From contig JAOULY010000001.1 in the NCBI GenBank assembly GCA_029881775.1, forward strand, positions 1 through 39,649: 39,649 nucleotides of DNA. Direction: 5' to 3'. The notes beneath the pieces were generated by a model. It was not told the DNA's origin and did not search any database. It worked only from the letters and a program-made list of their open reading frames with translations. Both the position numbers and the translations under genes were made by a program. Shown piece after piece: positions 9,785 through 16,129 of the stretch (its first letter is position 1; each line of letters begins with the position of its first letter). Source of the stretch: Gammaproteobacteria bacterium. Its GTDB lineage: Bacteria; Pseudomonadota; Gammaproteobacteria; UBA9214.

Positions 9785-10390
9785 TTATTCCGGGAAATAC
9801 ATCAGGTCGCGGTCCAGTGAGTAGGTCCACGGTAGGCCGGAGTTTTTCCAGCCGTTGACCACGCGCATGCCCTTGGTCTCGGGGTCCTTCGACTTGTCGC
9901 CCTCGTAACCATCCACCACGCTGTAAACTTTCGTATAGCCCGCATCGGCAAGCTTGTTCACAGCCGAAGCGCTGCGCTTGCCCGAGCGACACATCAGAAT
10001 CACGGTGTCTTCCTTTGTCAGGCCCTTTTTCTTTAGCCGTGCTTCAACATCTGCTACGAAGTTCTTGTTGTCAGCGCGTTTGTAACGGTGTTTCTTGTCA
10101 TCCCAGCCGGAAATATCCATCAGCACGAACGGGACATGTGCATCCATAATGGTCGCGGCACCCAGGTAGTTCAGCTCGGATGGCGTGCGAATGTCGAGGA
10201 ACAGTGTTTTGTCCATGTTGGCTATGGTGTGATCGTAGGCCTGTTGCGCGGTCATGTAGAGGCCGAGCTTTGTCTTTTTCTTCTCGTGTAATCCGGACCA
10301 GTCATCCGCGGCAATACCGGATGTACTGATGGTGAGTGCGGTCAGGCAGAAAAGCAGCCGCGTAAAATAGTTTCTTGCATCAAGTTTCAT
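9785..10390 (-). CDS. Exported rhodanese-like sulfurtransferase
   Basis: A 201-residue single-domain rhodanese with an N-terminal signal peptide (hydrophobic segment about residues 10-25, cleavage after GIAA likely), so it acts in the periplasm. The active-site loop CRSGKRS has the catalytic Cys134, which would carry a persulfide; the C-terminal GLPWT...DLMYFP tail is a family extension. The start is fixed by AGGAGG six bases before the ATG at 10390; a longer frame to 10447 lacks this and would bury the signal peptide. It is the last gene of an operon with a thiol dioxygenase, a YeeE/YedE transporter and a Cys-tailed small protein, so handling of periplasmic thiosulfate, persulfide or polysulfide is likely (inference). 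Confidence 0.88.
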   Translation of the reverse strand: MKLDARNYFTRLLFCLTALTISTSGIAADDWSGLHEKKKTKLGLYMTAQQAYDHTIANMDKTLFLDIRTPSELNYLGAATIMDAHVPFVLMDISGWDDKKHRYKRADNKNFVADVEARLKKKGLTKEDTVILMCRSGKRSASAVNKLADAGYTKVYSVVDGYEGDKSKDPETKGMRVVNGWKNSGLPWTYSLDRDLMYFPE

Positions 10391-10418
10391 GTTAAACCTC
10401 CTGGTGAAATAATCCTGT

Positions 10419-11096
10419 TCAGGATAATAAGAAATCGTTATCTGCAATCCGTTGGCAATGAATGTTTTGCCTGTCGCGCCAGCCGCTTTCAGCAGGTAGA
10501 TACCAGTTACGCTGGCTGCGTTTGTAGGGCGGTATGAAGAAGTCCAGCATGCTGCATTGCTTGCTTAGCGCGCGCAGTGCATGAATGTTGCCCTGTTCAG
10601 GCAGTAATGCTGCTGTGTCGCCAGCCTGCAGTGTGCGCCGGGATACGCGTTGCAGGACGCGGTCATGTTCGTCCTTGCCGCTTACGTCATTGAAATGCCA
10701 GACTTCAAGCGTGCCGCTGAGGACGCGCAGCATGCCGGTTGCCCCCGGGTGATCGTGCAACGGCACATCTTGTCCCCGTTCCACGTGCAATATGCCGCCC
10801 TGCAGGCCGTTTTCGTTGGCGAGTCGCTGCCACAGCCAGAAGCGGTTGCCCGATTCCCAGGTATTTTCCACTGCATCCCTGAAACCCGCCGAGTCGACAT
10901 CCAGGTGTTGCAGGGACTGCAGGCCCTGTTCCGCAATCGATGCGGGCGTGCAGGTGTCATTGTCGTAGGCATGCGCGAGCCGGTACATTTGTTGAAGAAA
11001 TGCCTGCCAGTCGGCTGAACCCGGTTGCGACAATGCGATGCCGGGGAGCAGCGGACTGCCCAGCATTGCCAGCAATAATGAGCGTCGCTTGATCAG
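10419..11096 (-). CDS. Exported ADO/PCO-type thiol dioxygenase (cupin)
   Basis: A cupin of the cysteamine dioxygenase/plant cysteine oxidase family (PCO_ADO). Family marks are VPLHDHPGATGMLRVLSG (two of the three Fe ligands in HDH), EVWHF, and the C-terminal block PEQGNIHALRAL...LDFFIPPY with the third His. These non-heme iron enzymes add O2 to a thiol, giving a sulfinate. The start is unusual. In-frame ATG and TTG codons (11066, 11075) would cut into the export signal. A CTG at 11096 with AAGGGG seven bases upstream gives IKRR followed by a hydrophobic segment and ALS/Q, a good signal peptide, and a 225-residue protein. The upstream in-frame TGA excludes any longer version. Export is unusual for this family, whose members are normally cytosolic. 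Substrate unknown; a persulfide or small thiol fits the neighbours. Confidence 0.75.
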   Translation of the reverse strand: MIKRRSLLLAMLGSPLLPGIALSQPGSADWQAFLQQMYRLAHAYDNDTCTPASIAEQGLQSLQHLDVDSAGFRDAVENTWESGNRFWLWQRLANENGLQGGILHVERGQDVPLHDHPGATGMLRVLSGTLEVWHFNDVSGKDEHDRVLQRVSRRTLQAGDTAALLPEQGNIHALRALSKQCSMLDFFIPPYKRSQRNWYLPAESGWRDRQNIHCQRIADNDFLLS

Positions 11097-11098
11097 CT

Positions 11099-12583
11099 TT
11101 ATGCCCCTTCAGGTGCCGGTGAACTCAAATCGCCGCGATCCCGCTGACTATCTGTTGCGCGCTCTTTCCTGTCGCCGGATTGACTGCGAAAGCGCTCAAA
11201 GTACTTGATGGTCAGTTCATCGTTGGCATGTGTCATCAGGTCACGGAAGCTGAAGCCGGTCAGGCGCATGCCACGTTTCACGCTCCAGACCAGCAGGCCC
11301 ACAATCAATATGCCATAGGCGATGCCGACCATGGCCTGTACAGTCGGATCGTGACCGAACATGTCGGGCACATGCTTGATCCTGGAGATCGTGGTGTCGC
11401 GCGCGAGGTCTTCCCAGAAATCGACATACAGCGTGTAGGGCAGGTAACCGAGCAGGAAGCCCGGGAAGGCAGCCACGGCCGTCATGTAGCCGAGGCCGAG
11501 ACGCATATAGGTGCGAATCTCGCAGCCGATCATGGCAACCGATCCGAATCCCTGGCAGGCGGCGCCCAGCAGCAGTATCCAGGTCGGATTCATGCCCAGC
11601 GGCAGCTTGATGTCGAAGTACTGCCAGCCGATCATGATGGCGCCCCATAACATCAGGATTTCGATAAAGATTGCGGTAAACGGTGACATGGAGCGAAACA
11701 TCACGCGGGTGGAGCCGGGTATCAGCCATTTTTTCTCGAAGAAGTTTTCCTGGTGTTCCAGCCCCATGGAAACTTCGGGTGTCATGAAGGCGCACTCGGT
11801 ACCAAAGCCGGTCTTTGCCATGCCAATGCCGGCGACGATGCCGACCAGCAACAGCCAGATGGCGAGGCCCCAGCCGATGGAACTGATTGCGTAGTTCCAG
11901 CCGAACAGGCCGTCTTCGGTTCCGTAGACAAACGAGCCCACGATGGCGTTCATGAAAAATGCAAACATCAACACCAGGATCGAAACGCGCAGCCAGTCGC
12001 GCCGCGGGTTGTAATCACGACTTGCTACACAGGCGCGTCCGTCCAGCTCCATCTTGCCGCCAACCTTGCAACCGTATTCAGCGGTGGCCCGGTTTTCCTG
12101 GCCCTTGAAGACATAGCCGATGCGCATCTTGCTCATCAGGTAGAAGGTGAGGAATCCGGCAGGCAGGATGGTCGTCAGGTACAGCAGCGATGCGGTGGAC
12201 ATCGACGGCAGGCCGCCGAGGAAGTGGTGCGTGGTACAGCCGTGCGCCAGGCGTGTTCCGAAGCTGAATACAAAGCCGCCGACAAAGGCCAGCACCAGTT
12301 CCCTGGCAGGATACTTTACCCATCCCCGTGATTCGCGTTCGGCACGTGCAACCAGCCATGCGCCGACCACGACGCCGATAATGATCCAGTGTACGTTCGG
12401 ATCATATGCGCGCGACCACCAGTCAATGCCGGGTGCGACGGTTTGCTCCAGGGCTGCCGTCATTTCCACCAGGCCGGTCGTCAGGCCGATGGGTTTCTCC
12501 AGCACGATATAGTTCATGATTTCGGCTACGCCGACAAACACGCCGCTGATCCAGAATGGCCACTGTTTTCGCAGGCTCAACAT
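11099..12583 (-). CDS. YeeE/YedE family sulfur-compound transporter
   Basis: A 494-residue inner-membrane protein with about ten hydrophobic segments, belonging to the YeeE/YedE (DUF395, TsuA-like) family. Conserved Cys-containing motifs lie in or near membrane segments: GTRLAHGCTTHHFLGG, GFGTECAFMTPE and AMIGCEIRTYMRLGLGY. In characterised thiosulfate transporters such cysteines relay thiosulfate through the pore. It is longer than the basic family, with a soluble loop and a hydrophilic C-terminal tail (after about residue 455). It is the second gene of the minus-strand operon; its stop codon is three bases from the proposed start of the dioxygenase. A transported sulfur species is inferred, not proven. 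Confidence 0.85.
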   Translation of the reverse strand: MLSLRKQWPFWISGVFVGVAEIMNYIVLEKPIGLTTGLVEMTAALEQTVAPGIDWWSRAYDPNVHWIIIGVVVGAWLVARAERESRGWVKYPARELVLAFVGGFVFSFGTRLAHGCTTHHFLGGLPSMSTASLLYLTTILPAGFLTFYLMSKMRIGYVFKGQENRATAEYGCKVGGKMELDGRACVASRDYNPRRDWLRVSILVLMFAFFMNAIVGSFVYGTEDGLFGWNYAISSIGWGLAIWLLLVGIVAGIGMAKTGFGTECAFMTPEVSMGLEHQENFFEKKWLIPGSTRVMFRSMSPFTAIFIEILMLWGAIMIGWQYFDIKLPLGMNPTWILLLGAACQGFGSVAMIGCEIRTYMRLGLGYMTAVAAFPGFLLGYLPYTLYVDFWEDLARDTTISRIKHVPDMFGHDPTVQAMVGIAYGILIVGLLVWSVKRGMRLTGFSFRDLMTHANDELTIKYFERFRSQSGDRKERATDSQRDRGDLSSPAPEGA

Positions 12584-12620
12584 GAGTATCCCCCCTTGCG
12601 TCCGTTACGGACTTCTGGAA

Positions 12621-12884
12621 TCAGCAGCCGCCTTCCTCGGAAATTCGAACGACGATCTTCTCGAACTTGCGCCAGGCATCCATGTTTTCGGCGTCCTGCT
12701 TGATGGCGTTGCGGTAGGCTTCCAGTGCCAGTGACAGCTTGCGCTTCTTGGTCAGCAGGTCACCCTTGGTCATGCAGTCGTCAAATGACGAGCAGTCAAC
12801 CTGGAATTCCTTGGTGTATCCGGGTTGCGCGAGTGCAATTCCGGTAATCAGCAGTGTGGCTGACATTGTTCGGATCAATGACAT
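12621..12884 (-). CDS. Small exported helical protein ending in Gly-Gly-Cys
   Basis: An 87-residue protein with a signal peptide (residues 1-24), then a pair of cysteines in VDCSSFDDCMTKGD, one TPR-like helix pair (LSLALEAYRNAIKQDAENMDAWRKFEKI) and a C-terminus ending EEGGC. The start has a good AGGAGA seven bases upstream. It opens the operon with the YeeE/YedE transporter, thiol dioxygenase and rhodanese. The terminal GGC recalls the GGCGG swinging arm of SoxY, the periplasmic sulfur carrier, though the fold looks unrelated. A role as sulfur carrier is inference; I do not recognise a named family. Confidence 0.75.
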   Translation of the reverse strand: MSLIRTMSATLLITGIALAQPGYTKEFQVDCSSFDDCMTKGDLLTKKRKLSLALEAYRNAIKQDAENMDAWRKFEKIVVRISEEGGC

Positions 12885-12941
12885 GGTCTATCTCCTGTGA
12901 TAATGCCGGTCGTCTCGTCACGGGCGAGCAGCGGTCAGAAA

Positions 12942-12983
12942 AGTCTAGGGGGGCGATGGGTGCTGTTTATTGATGGATATCAA
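12942..12983 (-). promoter_or_regulatory. FNR/Dnr-type box and class II-like promoter of the sulfur operon
   Basis: TTGATGGATATCAA at 12970-12983 is a perfect match to the FNR/ANR/Dnr consensus TTGATnnnnATCAA. On the minus strand, TAGACT (12947-12942) is a four-of-six -10. A transcript starting about 12935 would put the box centre at -41.5, the usual class II activator position. The first gene of the operon starts at 12884. This suggests low-oxygen or nitric-oxide control. Confidence 0.6.
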
Positions 12984-13049
12984 TTGAAGGCAAAAAGCGC
13001 ATCGCTTAAAAACAATATTATTCGGGGGGGATTGGTGCTGATGAAGGTA

Positions 13050-13076
13050 GCCCCCACCTGGCAGGCAGGCGGGGGC
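13050..13076 (-). terminator. Hairpin downstream of the MlaC-like gene
   Basis: GCCCCC (13050-13055) pairs with GGGGGC (13071-13076), and CCTG (13057-13060) with CAGG (13066-13069), giving a strong GC stem with one mismatch 14 bases after the stop codon. There is no clear T-tract on the minus strand, so it may be a weak terminator or a 3'-end stabiliser. Confidence 0.4.
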
Positions 13077-13090
13077 AGGGTATTGCGAGG

Positions 13091-13699
13091 CTAGAAACGT
13101 GCCCGTCGGTCAGGATAAAACAATTCCCGGAAATGATTGCGGTAGTGGACCACGGCACTGTTGCCGCCGGCCTTAACGTCAAATATTTTCCAGTCTCCTT
13201 CACGCCGGTAGAAGCGGAACTCGAGACGTGTCGGAATGCCGTTCGGCTGCATAATCCAGGCGCTGACACGGACATCGTTGCCGCCTTGGCCGCGCGGTGT
13301 GAAATAGCGGATTTCCTGGTTGGTATAGGTGACCAGTTTCTCGGCCAGGGTGTTCATAAAGGCTTGTTTCAGCTTGCTTTGTACGGCAGCACGTTGTTGC
13401 GGCGACATGCGACGCCAGGCCGGGCCGGCTGCCCAGCGGGTCATGTACTCGAAGTCGAAATAGGGTTCGATCTCGGTCGCCATGAATGCCATGGCCTGTT
13501 CACTATTCTGGGCGCGTCCGCTTTTGATGAAGCGCTGCAGCTTGCCTATGCCGTCTTTTACAATCGCACCGGGATGCGTTGAAACGGCTTTATCCGGTGA
13601 CGGGCCACGGTAATAACCCGGGCCATAGGGCGTTGCATTGACGGTTTGTGACAGTGTGGTTACCAGCAGGAGAAATACGGCCAGGGTCTTCGCTTTCAT
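13091..13699 (-). CDS. MlaC/Ttg2D-like periplasmic lipid-binding protein
   Basis: A 202-residue protein with an N-terminal signal peptide (residues 1-22) and the MlaC/Ttg2D fold signatures: a helical region EQAMAFMATEIEPYFDFEYMTRWAAGPAWRRM, then LKQAFMNTLAEKLVTY, and the beta-rich end WKIFDVKAGGNSAVVHYRNHF. MlaC carries phospholipids across the periplasm between the MlaFEDB and MlaA complexes, but no mla partners are adjacent. A solitary copy between sulfur genes may therefore serve another lipid or hydrophobic ligand. The start has AGAGG in front. It appears monocistronic, with a terminator both before and after it. Confidence 0.82.
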   Translation of the reverse strand: MKAKTLAVFLLLVTTLSQTVNATPYGPGYYRGPSPDKAVSTHPGAIVKDGIGKLQRFIKSGRAQNSEQAMAFMATEIEPYFDFEYMTRWAAGPAWRRMSPQQRAAVQSKLKQAFMNTLAEKLVTYTNQEIRYFTPRGQGGNDVRVSAWIMQPNGIPTRLEFRFYRREGDWKIFDVKAGGNSAVVHYRNHFRELFYPDRRARF

Positions 13700-13726
13700 G
13701 GCTACCTCTGTAATTTTTCCGGGTTG

Positions 13727-13770
13727 AAAAAAAAAGAACGGCAGGCGGTGAAATCACGCGCCTGCCGTTC
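13727..13770 (-). terminator. Intrinsic terminator of the sulfur globule protein gene
   Basis: A 12-bp perfect stem, GAACGGCAGGCG (13736-13747) with CGCCTGCCGTTC (13759-13770), is followed in the minus direction by nine T (13735-13727). It lies about 105 bases past the stop of the gene ending at 13877 and separates that gene from the MlaC-like gene. Confidence 0.88.
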
Positions 13771-13876
13771 TGTTTTATACAGTAGAGGGCCGGGTGTTAC
13801 CACCCGGCCTTAAGTCTTGCACATCCGTGTGCAGCAACGTCCGTGTTGATCCTTTATTTCCTGCAGGGAGCGGGGC

Positions 13877-14284
13877 TTACTCGCTCTTGGCTGCCGGTGC
13901 AGCCGGAGCTGCTGGTGCTACGGGTGCGCCGTAAGGGGCGTAGCCGTAGCCCGGGTAACCACCGTAGCCATAGCCCGGATAGCCACCGTAGCCGTAGCCC
14001 GGGTAACCGTAACCATAACCCGGGTAGTAGCCACCATAGTGACGGTTATAGCCTCTGCCATAGCCGGAACCACGACCACTGCCGCGGCCGCTGAAGTTCA
14101 TGCCGAAGCTGCCGTCCATGTCGCCATCACCCCAGCCATCACCCCAGCCGTCATTGCCCCAGCCGTCATTACCCCAGCCGTTGTTCCATGGACCCCAACC
14201 ACCCCAGGCGTGGGCGGAAGTCATTGGCAGTGCGGCCAGGCCGGCAATCGCTGCGGCAGCCAGTGTAACTTTCAGTGTCTTCAT
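13877..14284 (-). CDS. Sulfur globule protein-like Gly/Tyr-rich exported protein
   Basis: A 135-residue protein with a clear signal peptide (MKTLKVTLAAAAIAG...SAHA). It is followed by a WGxWxNGWGNDGWG-type aspartate/glycine/tryptophan segment, an SGRGSGRGSGYGRG stretch, tandem GYPGYGYG repeats, and an APAAPAAPAA tail. The composition and the repeated YPGYGYGG motif match the sulfur globule proteins of purple sulfur bacteria (Sgp family), which coat elemental sulfur stored outside the cytoplasm. The start is fixed by AGGAGGAAG before the ATG at 14284; a 15-residue upstream extension has no ribosome site. Confident as a secreted repeat protein; the sulfur-globule role rests on composition and sulfur-gene neighbours. 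Low-complexity cell-surface proteins can look similar. Confidence 0.75.
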   Translation of the reverse strand: MKTLKVTLAAAAIAGLAALPMTSAHAWGGWGPWNNGWGNDGWGNDGWGDGWGDGDMDGSFGMNFSGRGSGRGSGYGRGYNRHYGGYYPGYGYGYPGYGYGGYPGYGYGGYPGYGYAPYGAPVAPAAPAAPAAKSE

Positions 14285-14361
14285 TTGCTTCTTCCTCCTG
14301 TGCAATATTGCAGTGTCAATTATAGACAAAAATATTTTGACGCTTCACCCGGTATCGATTA

Positions 14362-14375
14362 TTGACCTGAGTCAA
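14362..14375. promoter_or_regulatory. FNR/Dnr-type box between divergent sgp-like and cytochrome genes
   Basis: TTGACCTGAGTCAA has perfect half-sites (TTGAC/GTCAA) of the FNR/ANR/Dnr type. Reading minus, CAAAAT at 14339-14334 would place the start at about 14327 with the box centred at -41.5, ahead of the sulfur globule gene. Reading plus, TATATT (14396-14401) or TATTTT (14398-14403) sits at similar distance for the cytochrome/DUF302 pair. Control of one or both is possible. Confidence 0.55.
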
Positions 14376-14493
14376 TATCGCTCTTGAAACCTGGTTATAT
14401 TTTAATTCACGTATTATTACCCTGTAATTATTACGGTTACATAAGAGTATAGTTTGCACCTGTGACAGCTTGCGAGTCGTTAGGGATATTAAT

Positions 14494-15531
14494 ATGCATC
14501 TGATTGTATTTATTTTTTTACTGCTGCTATCCGGGGCCAGCGTCGCTGCACCGGATGGCAGGGGGTTGTACGTCGCGCACTGTTCTGCCTGCCATGGTGA
14601 CACAGGTCGGGGCGGTGTCGGTGTGCCGCTGGCGTTGCCAGCGTTTCTGGAGAGTGTCGATGACCACTTTCTTGCCCGTACGATTCGCCTCGGCCGGCCT
14701 GGCCGGGTTATGCCGGCTTTCGACAAGCTCAGTGATGCCCAGATAGAGGCAATTGTCAGGTATTTACGCAGTTGGTCAGATAAGCCTGCGCCGAAATACT
14801 CAATGGCAACAATCAAGGGAGATGCCAGGCACGGCGCTGAATTATTCGCCAAGCACTGTAAAACCTGTCACGGGGAAAACGGCACCGGCGGAAAAGGTAC
14901 CGGCGTGACATTTTCGCGCAGGCGCGAGTTGCCGATCATTGCGCCGGCCCTGAACAATTCCGGATTCCTTGCGGCAGCCTCGGATGAAATGATTCGCCAG
15001 ACCCTGCAACAGGGGCGTGAAGGTACACCGATGGGCTCGTTCCTGGTGCAGGGGCTGACTGAGCGTGATATCGATGATGTGGTCAGCTACGTGCGCTCAT
15101 TCGAGCAGCTGGAGCGGCGCGAGGTCACCAATGAAGCAAGGCATGAAGACAAGATCATCTCCATGGAATCGAGTTATTCCCTGCAAGAGACCGTGGACAA
15201 TCTCAAGGATGCAATTGTCAGCCAGAACTTTATCCTGATCAGGACGGACCTGCTTGAACACGGCCTGGTCAAGGAGGGTGAGGAAAACCCCAAGCAGGTT
15301 ATATTGCATTTTTGCAATTTCAAGTTTCTGTTTGAAGCACTTACGGTCGACCCGCGTGTCGGCATGTTTTTGCCTTGCCGTGTGACAGTCACGGAGACCG
15401 ATGCCGGCGTCACCGTCAGCACGATTAACCCGAAGTATATGAGTCATTTATTCAACAACGCGGAACTCGATCAATTCTGCAACAGGATGACCGAGGTTTA
15501 CCGGGCGATTATAGAGGATGCCACGTTATGA
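14494..15531 (+). CDS. Exported diheme cytochrome c fused to a DUF302 domain
   Basis: A 345-residue periplasmic protein with a signal peptide (MHLIVFIFLLLLSGASVAA). It has two class I cytochrome c domains with heme sites CSACH (Cys30, Cys33, His34) and CKTCH (first Cys at 122). The C-terminal part, from about residue 215 (YSLQETVDNLKDAIVSQNF), is a DUF302 domain. The start chosen has AGGGA eight bases upstream; a frame beginning at 14470 uses TTG and hides the signal peptide. It overlaps the next gene by four bases (ATGA), and that gene is also DUF302, so both products probably form one complex. The partner reaction is unknown. Divergence from the sulfur globule gene hints at a role in periplasmic sulfur oxidation (inference). 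Confidence 0.88.
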   Translation: MHLIVFIFLLLLSGASVAAPDGRGLYVAHCSACHGDTGRGGVGVPLALPAFLESVDDHFLARTIRLGRPGRVMPAFDKLSDAQIEAIVRYLRSWSDKPAPKYSMATIKGDARHGAELFAKHCKTCHGENGTGGKGTGVTFSRRRELPIIAPALNNSGFLAAASDEMIRQTLQQGREGTPMGSFLVQGLTERDIDDVVSYVRSFEQLERREVTNEARHEDKIISMESSYSLQETVDNLKDAIVSQNFILIRTDLLEHGLVKEGEENPKQVILHFCNFKFLFEALTVDPRVGMFLPCRVTVTETDAGVTVSTINPKYMSHLFNNAELDQFCNRMTEVYRAIIEDATL

Positions 15532-15983
15532 AGCGGCGCTTGCTATTGCTGTTTGCAGTCTTCATCTTCCAGCATACGCAGTTCGTGGGTGCGGAACAGA
15601 TCATTATGACGCGCTCCACGCTGCCGTTCCCGGAAGCCATGCTGGCGCTGCAGGAATCAATTCGTGACCACGGCTACACGGTCTCCCGTGTACAGCGGAT
15701 TGATATCGGCCTGACCGGAATGGGCTACAAGACAGATAAATACCGTATCGTATTCGCCGGCAAGATCGATGAAATACGGGAAATGACCCGGCGCTCTCCA
15801 CAGCTTGCTGCCTACCTGCCACCGAAAATTTCCATTTTTGCTGAAAGCGGGCACACGGTGCTTGTTTCCATGAACCCGGAAATTTTTGCAGAAATAGCCG
15901 GGGATGCGATCGACCCGGTTATTTTTGATCGCTGGAGCAGTGACCTGCGCTCGATATTTCACGACGTTAATACGGCCAATTAG
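15528..15983 (+). CDS. Exported DUF302 protein
   Basis: A 151-residue protein with a signal peptide (MKRRLLLLFAVFIFQHTQFVGA) followed by a single DUF302 domain (FPEAMLALQESIRDHGYTVSRVQRIDIGL). It shares the domain with the C-terminus of the overlapping upstream cytochrome gene, to which it is translationally coupled. DUF302 proteins are small alpha/beta proteins of unknown biochemical role, often seen near sulfur or redox genes. No cysteines are visible in the mature part, so direct thiol chemistry is unlikely. Confidence 0.82.
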   Translation: MKRRLLLLFAVFIFQHTQFVGAEQIIMTRSTLPFPEAMLALQESIRDHGYTVSRVQRIDIGLTGMGYKTDKYRIVFAGKIDEIREMTRRSPQLAAYLPPKISIFAESGHTVLVSMNPEIFAEIAGDAIDPVIFDRWSSDLRSIFHDVNTAN

Positions 15984-16011
15984 CCGTACGCGGAGTTGTT
16001 GCTTAAAAGGC

Positions 16012-16038
16012 AAAAAAACGCGGACCAAGGAGTCCGCG
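16012..16038 (-). terminator. Intrinsic terminator after the ankyrin gene
   Basis: CGCGGAC (16019-16025) pairs with GTCCGCG (16032-16038) around a six-base loop and is followed on the minus strand by seven T (16018-16012). It ends the minus-strand transcript of the ankyrin/flavoprotein pair, about 90 bases past the stop, and could also end a short separate transcript (see findings). Confidence 0.8.
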
Positions 16039-16115
16039 AAGTGTGGGAGTCGGTGGGCGTTCGCCCGAAGAATCTATCCTGGTAGAGATTCAAGCATTAG
16101 CCGTTCATTTTGTCA

Positions 16116-16129
16116 TTGATGTAAATCAA
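16116..16129. promoter_or_regulatory. FNR/Dnr-type box next to the ankyrin stop codon
   Basis: TTGATGTAAATCAA matches TTGATnnnnATCAA perfectly but lies directly after the minus-strand ankyrin stop codon rather than before a protein gene. On the minus strand TTGAAT (16093-16088) is a possible -10, putting a start near 16081 and the box at -41.5, so a short RNA ending at 16012 could be its target. This may equally be a chance match. Confidence 0.4.
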
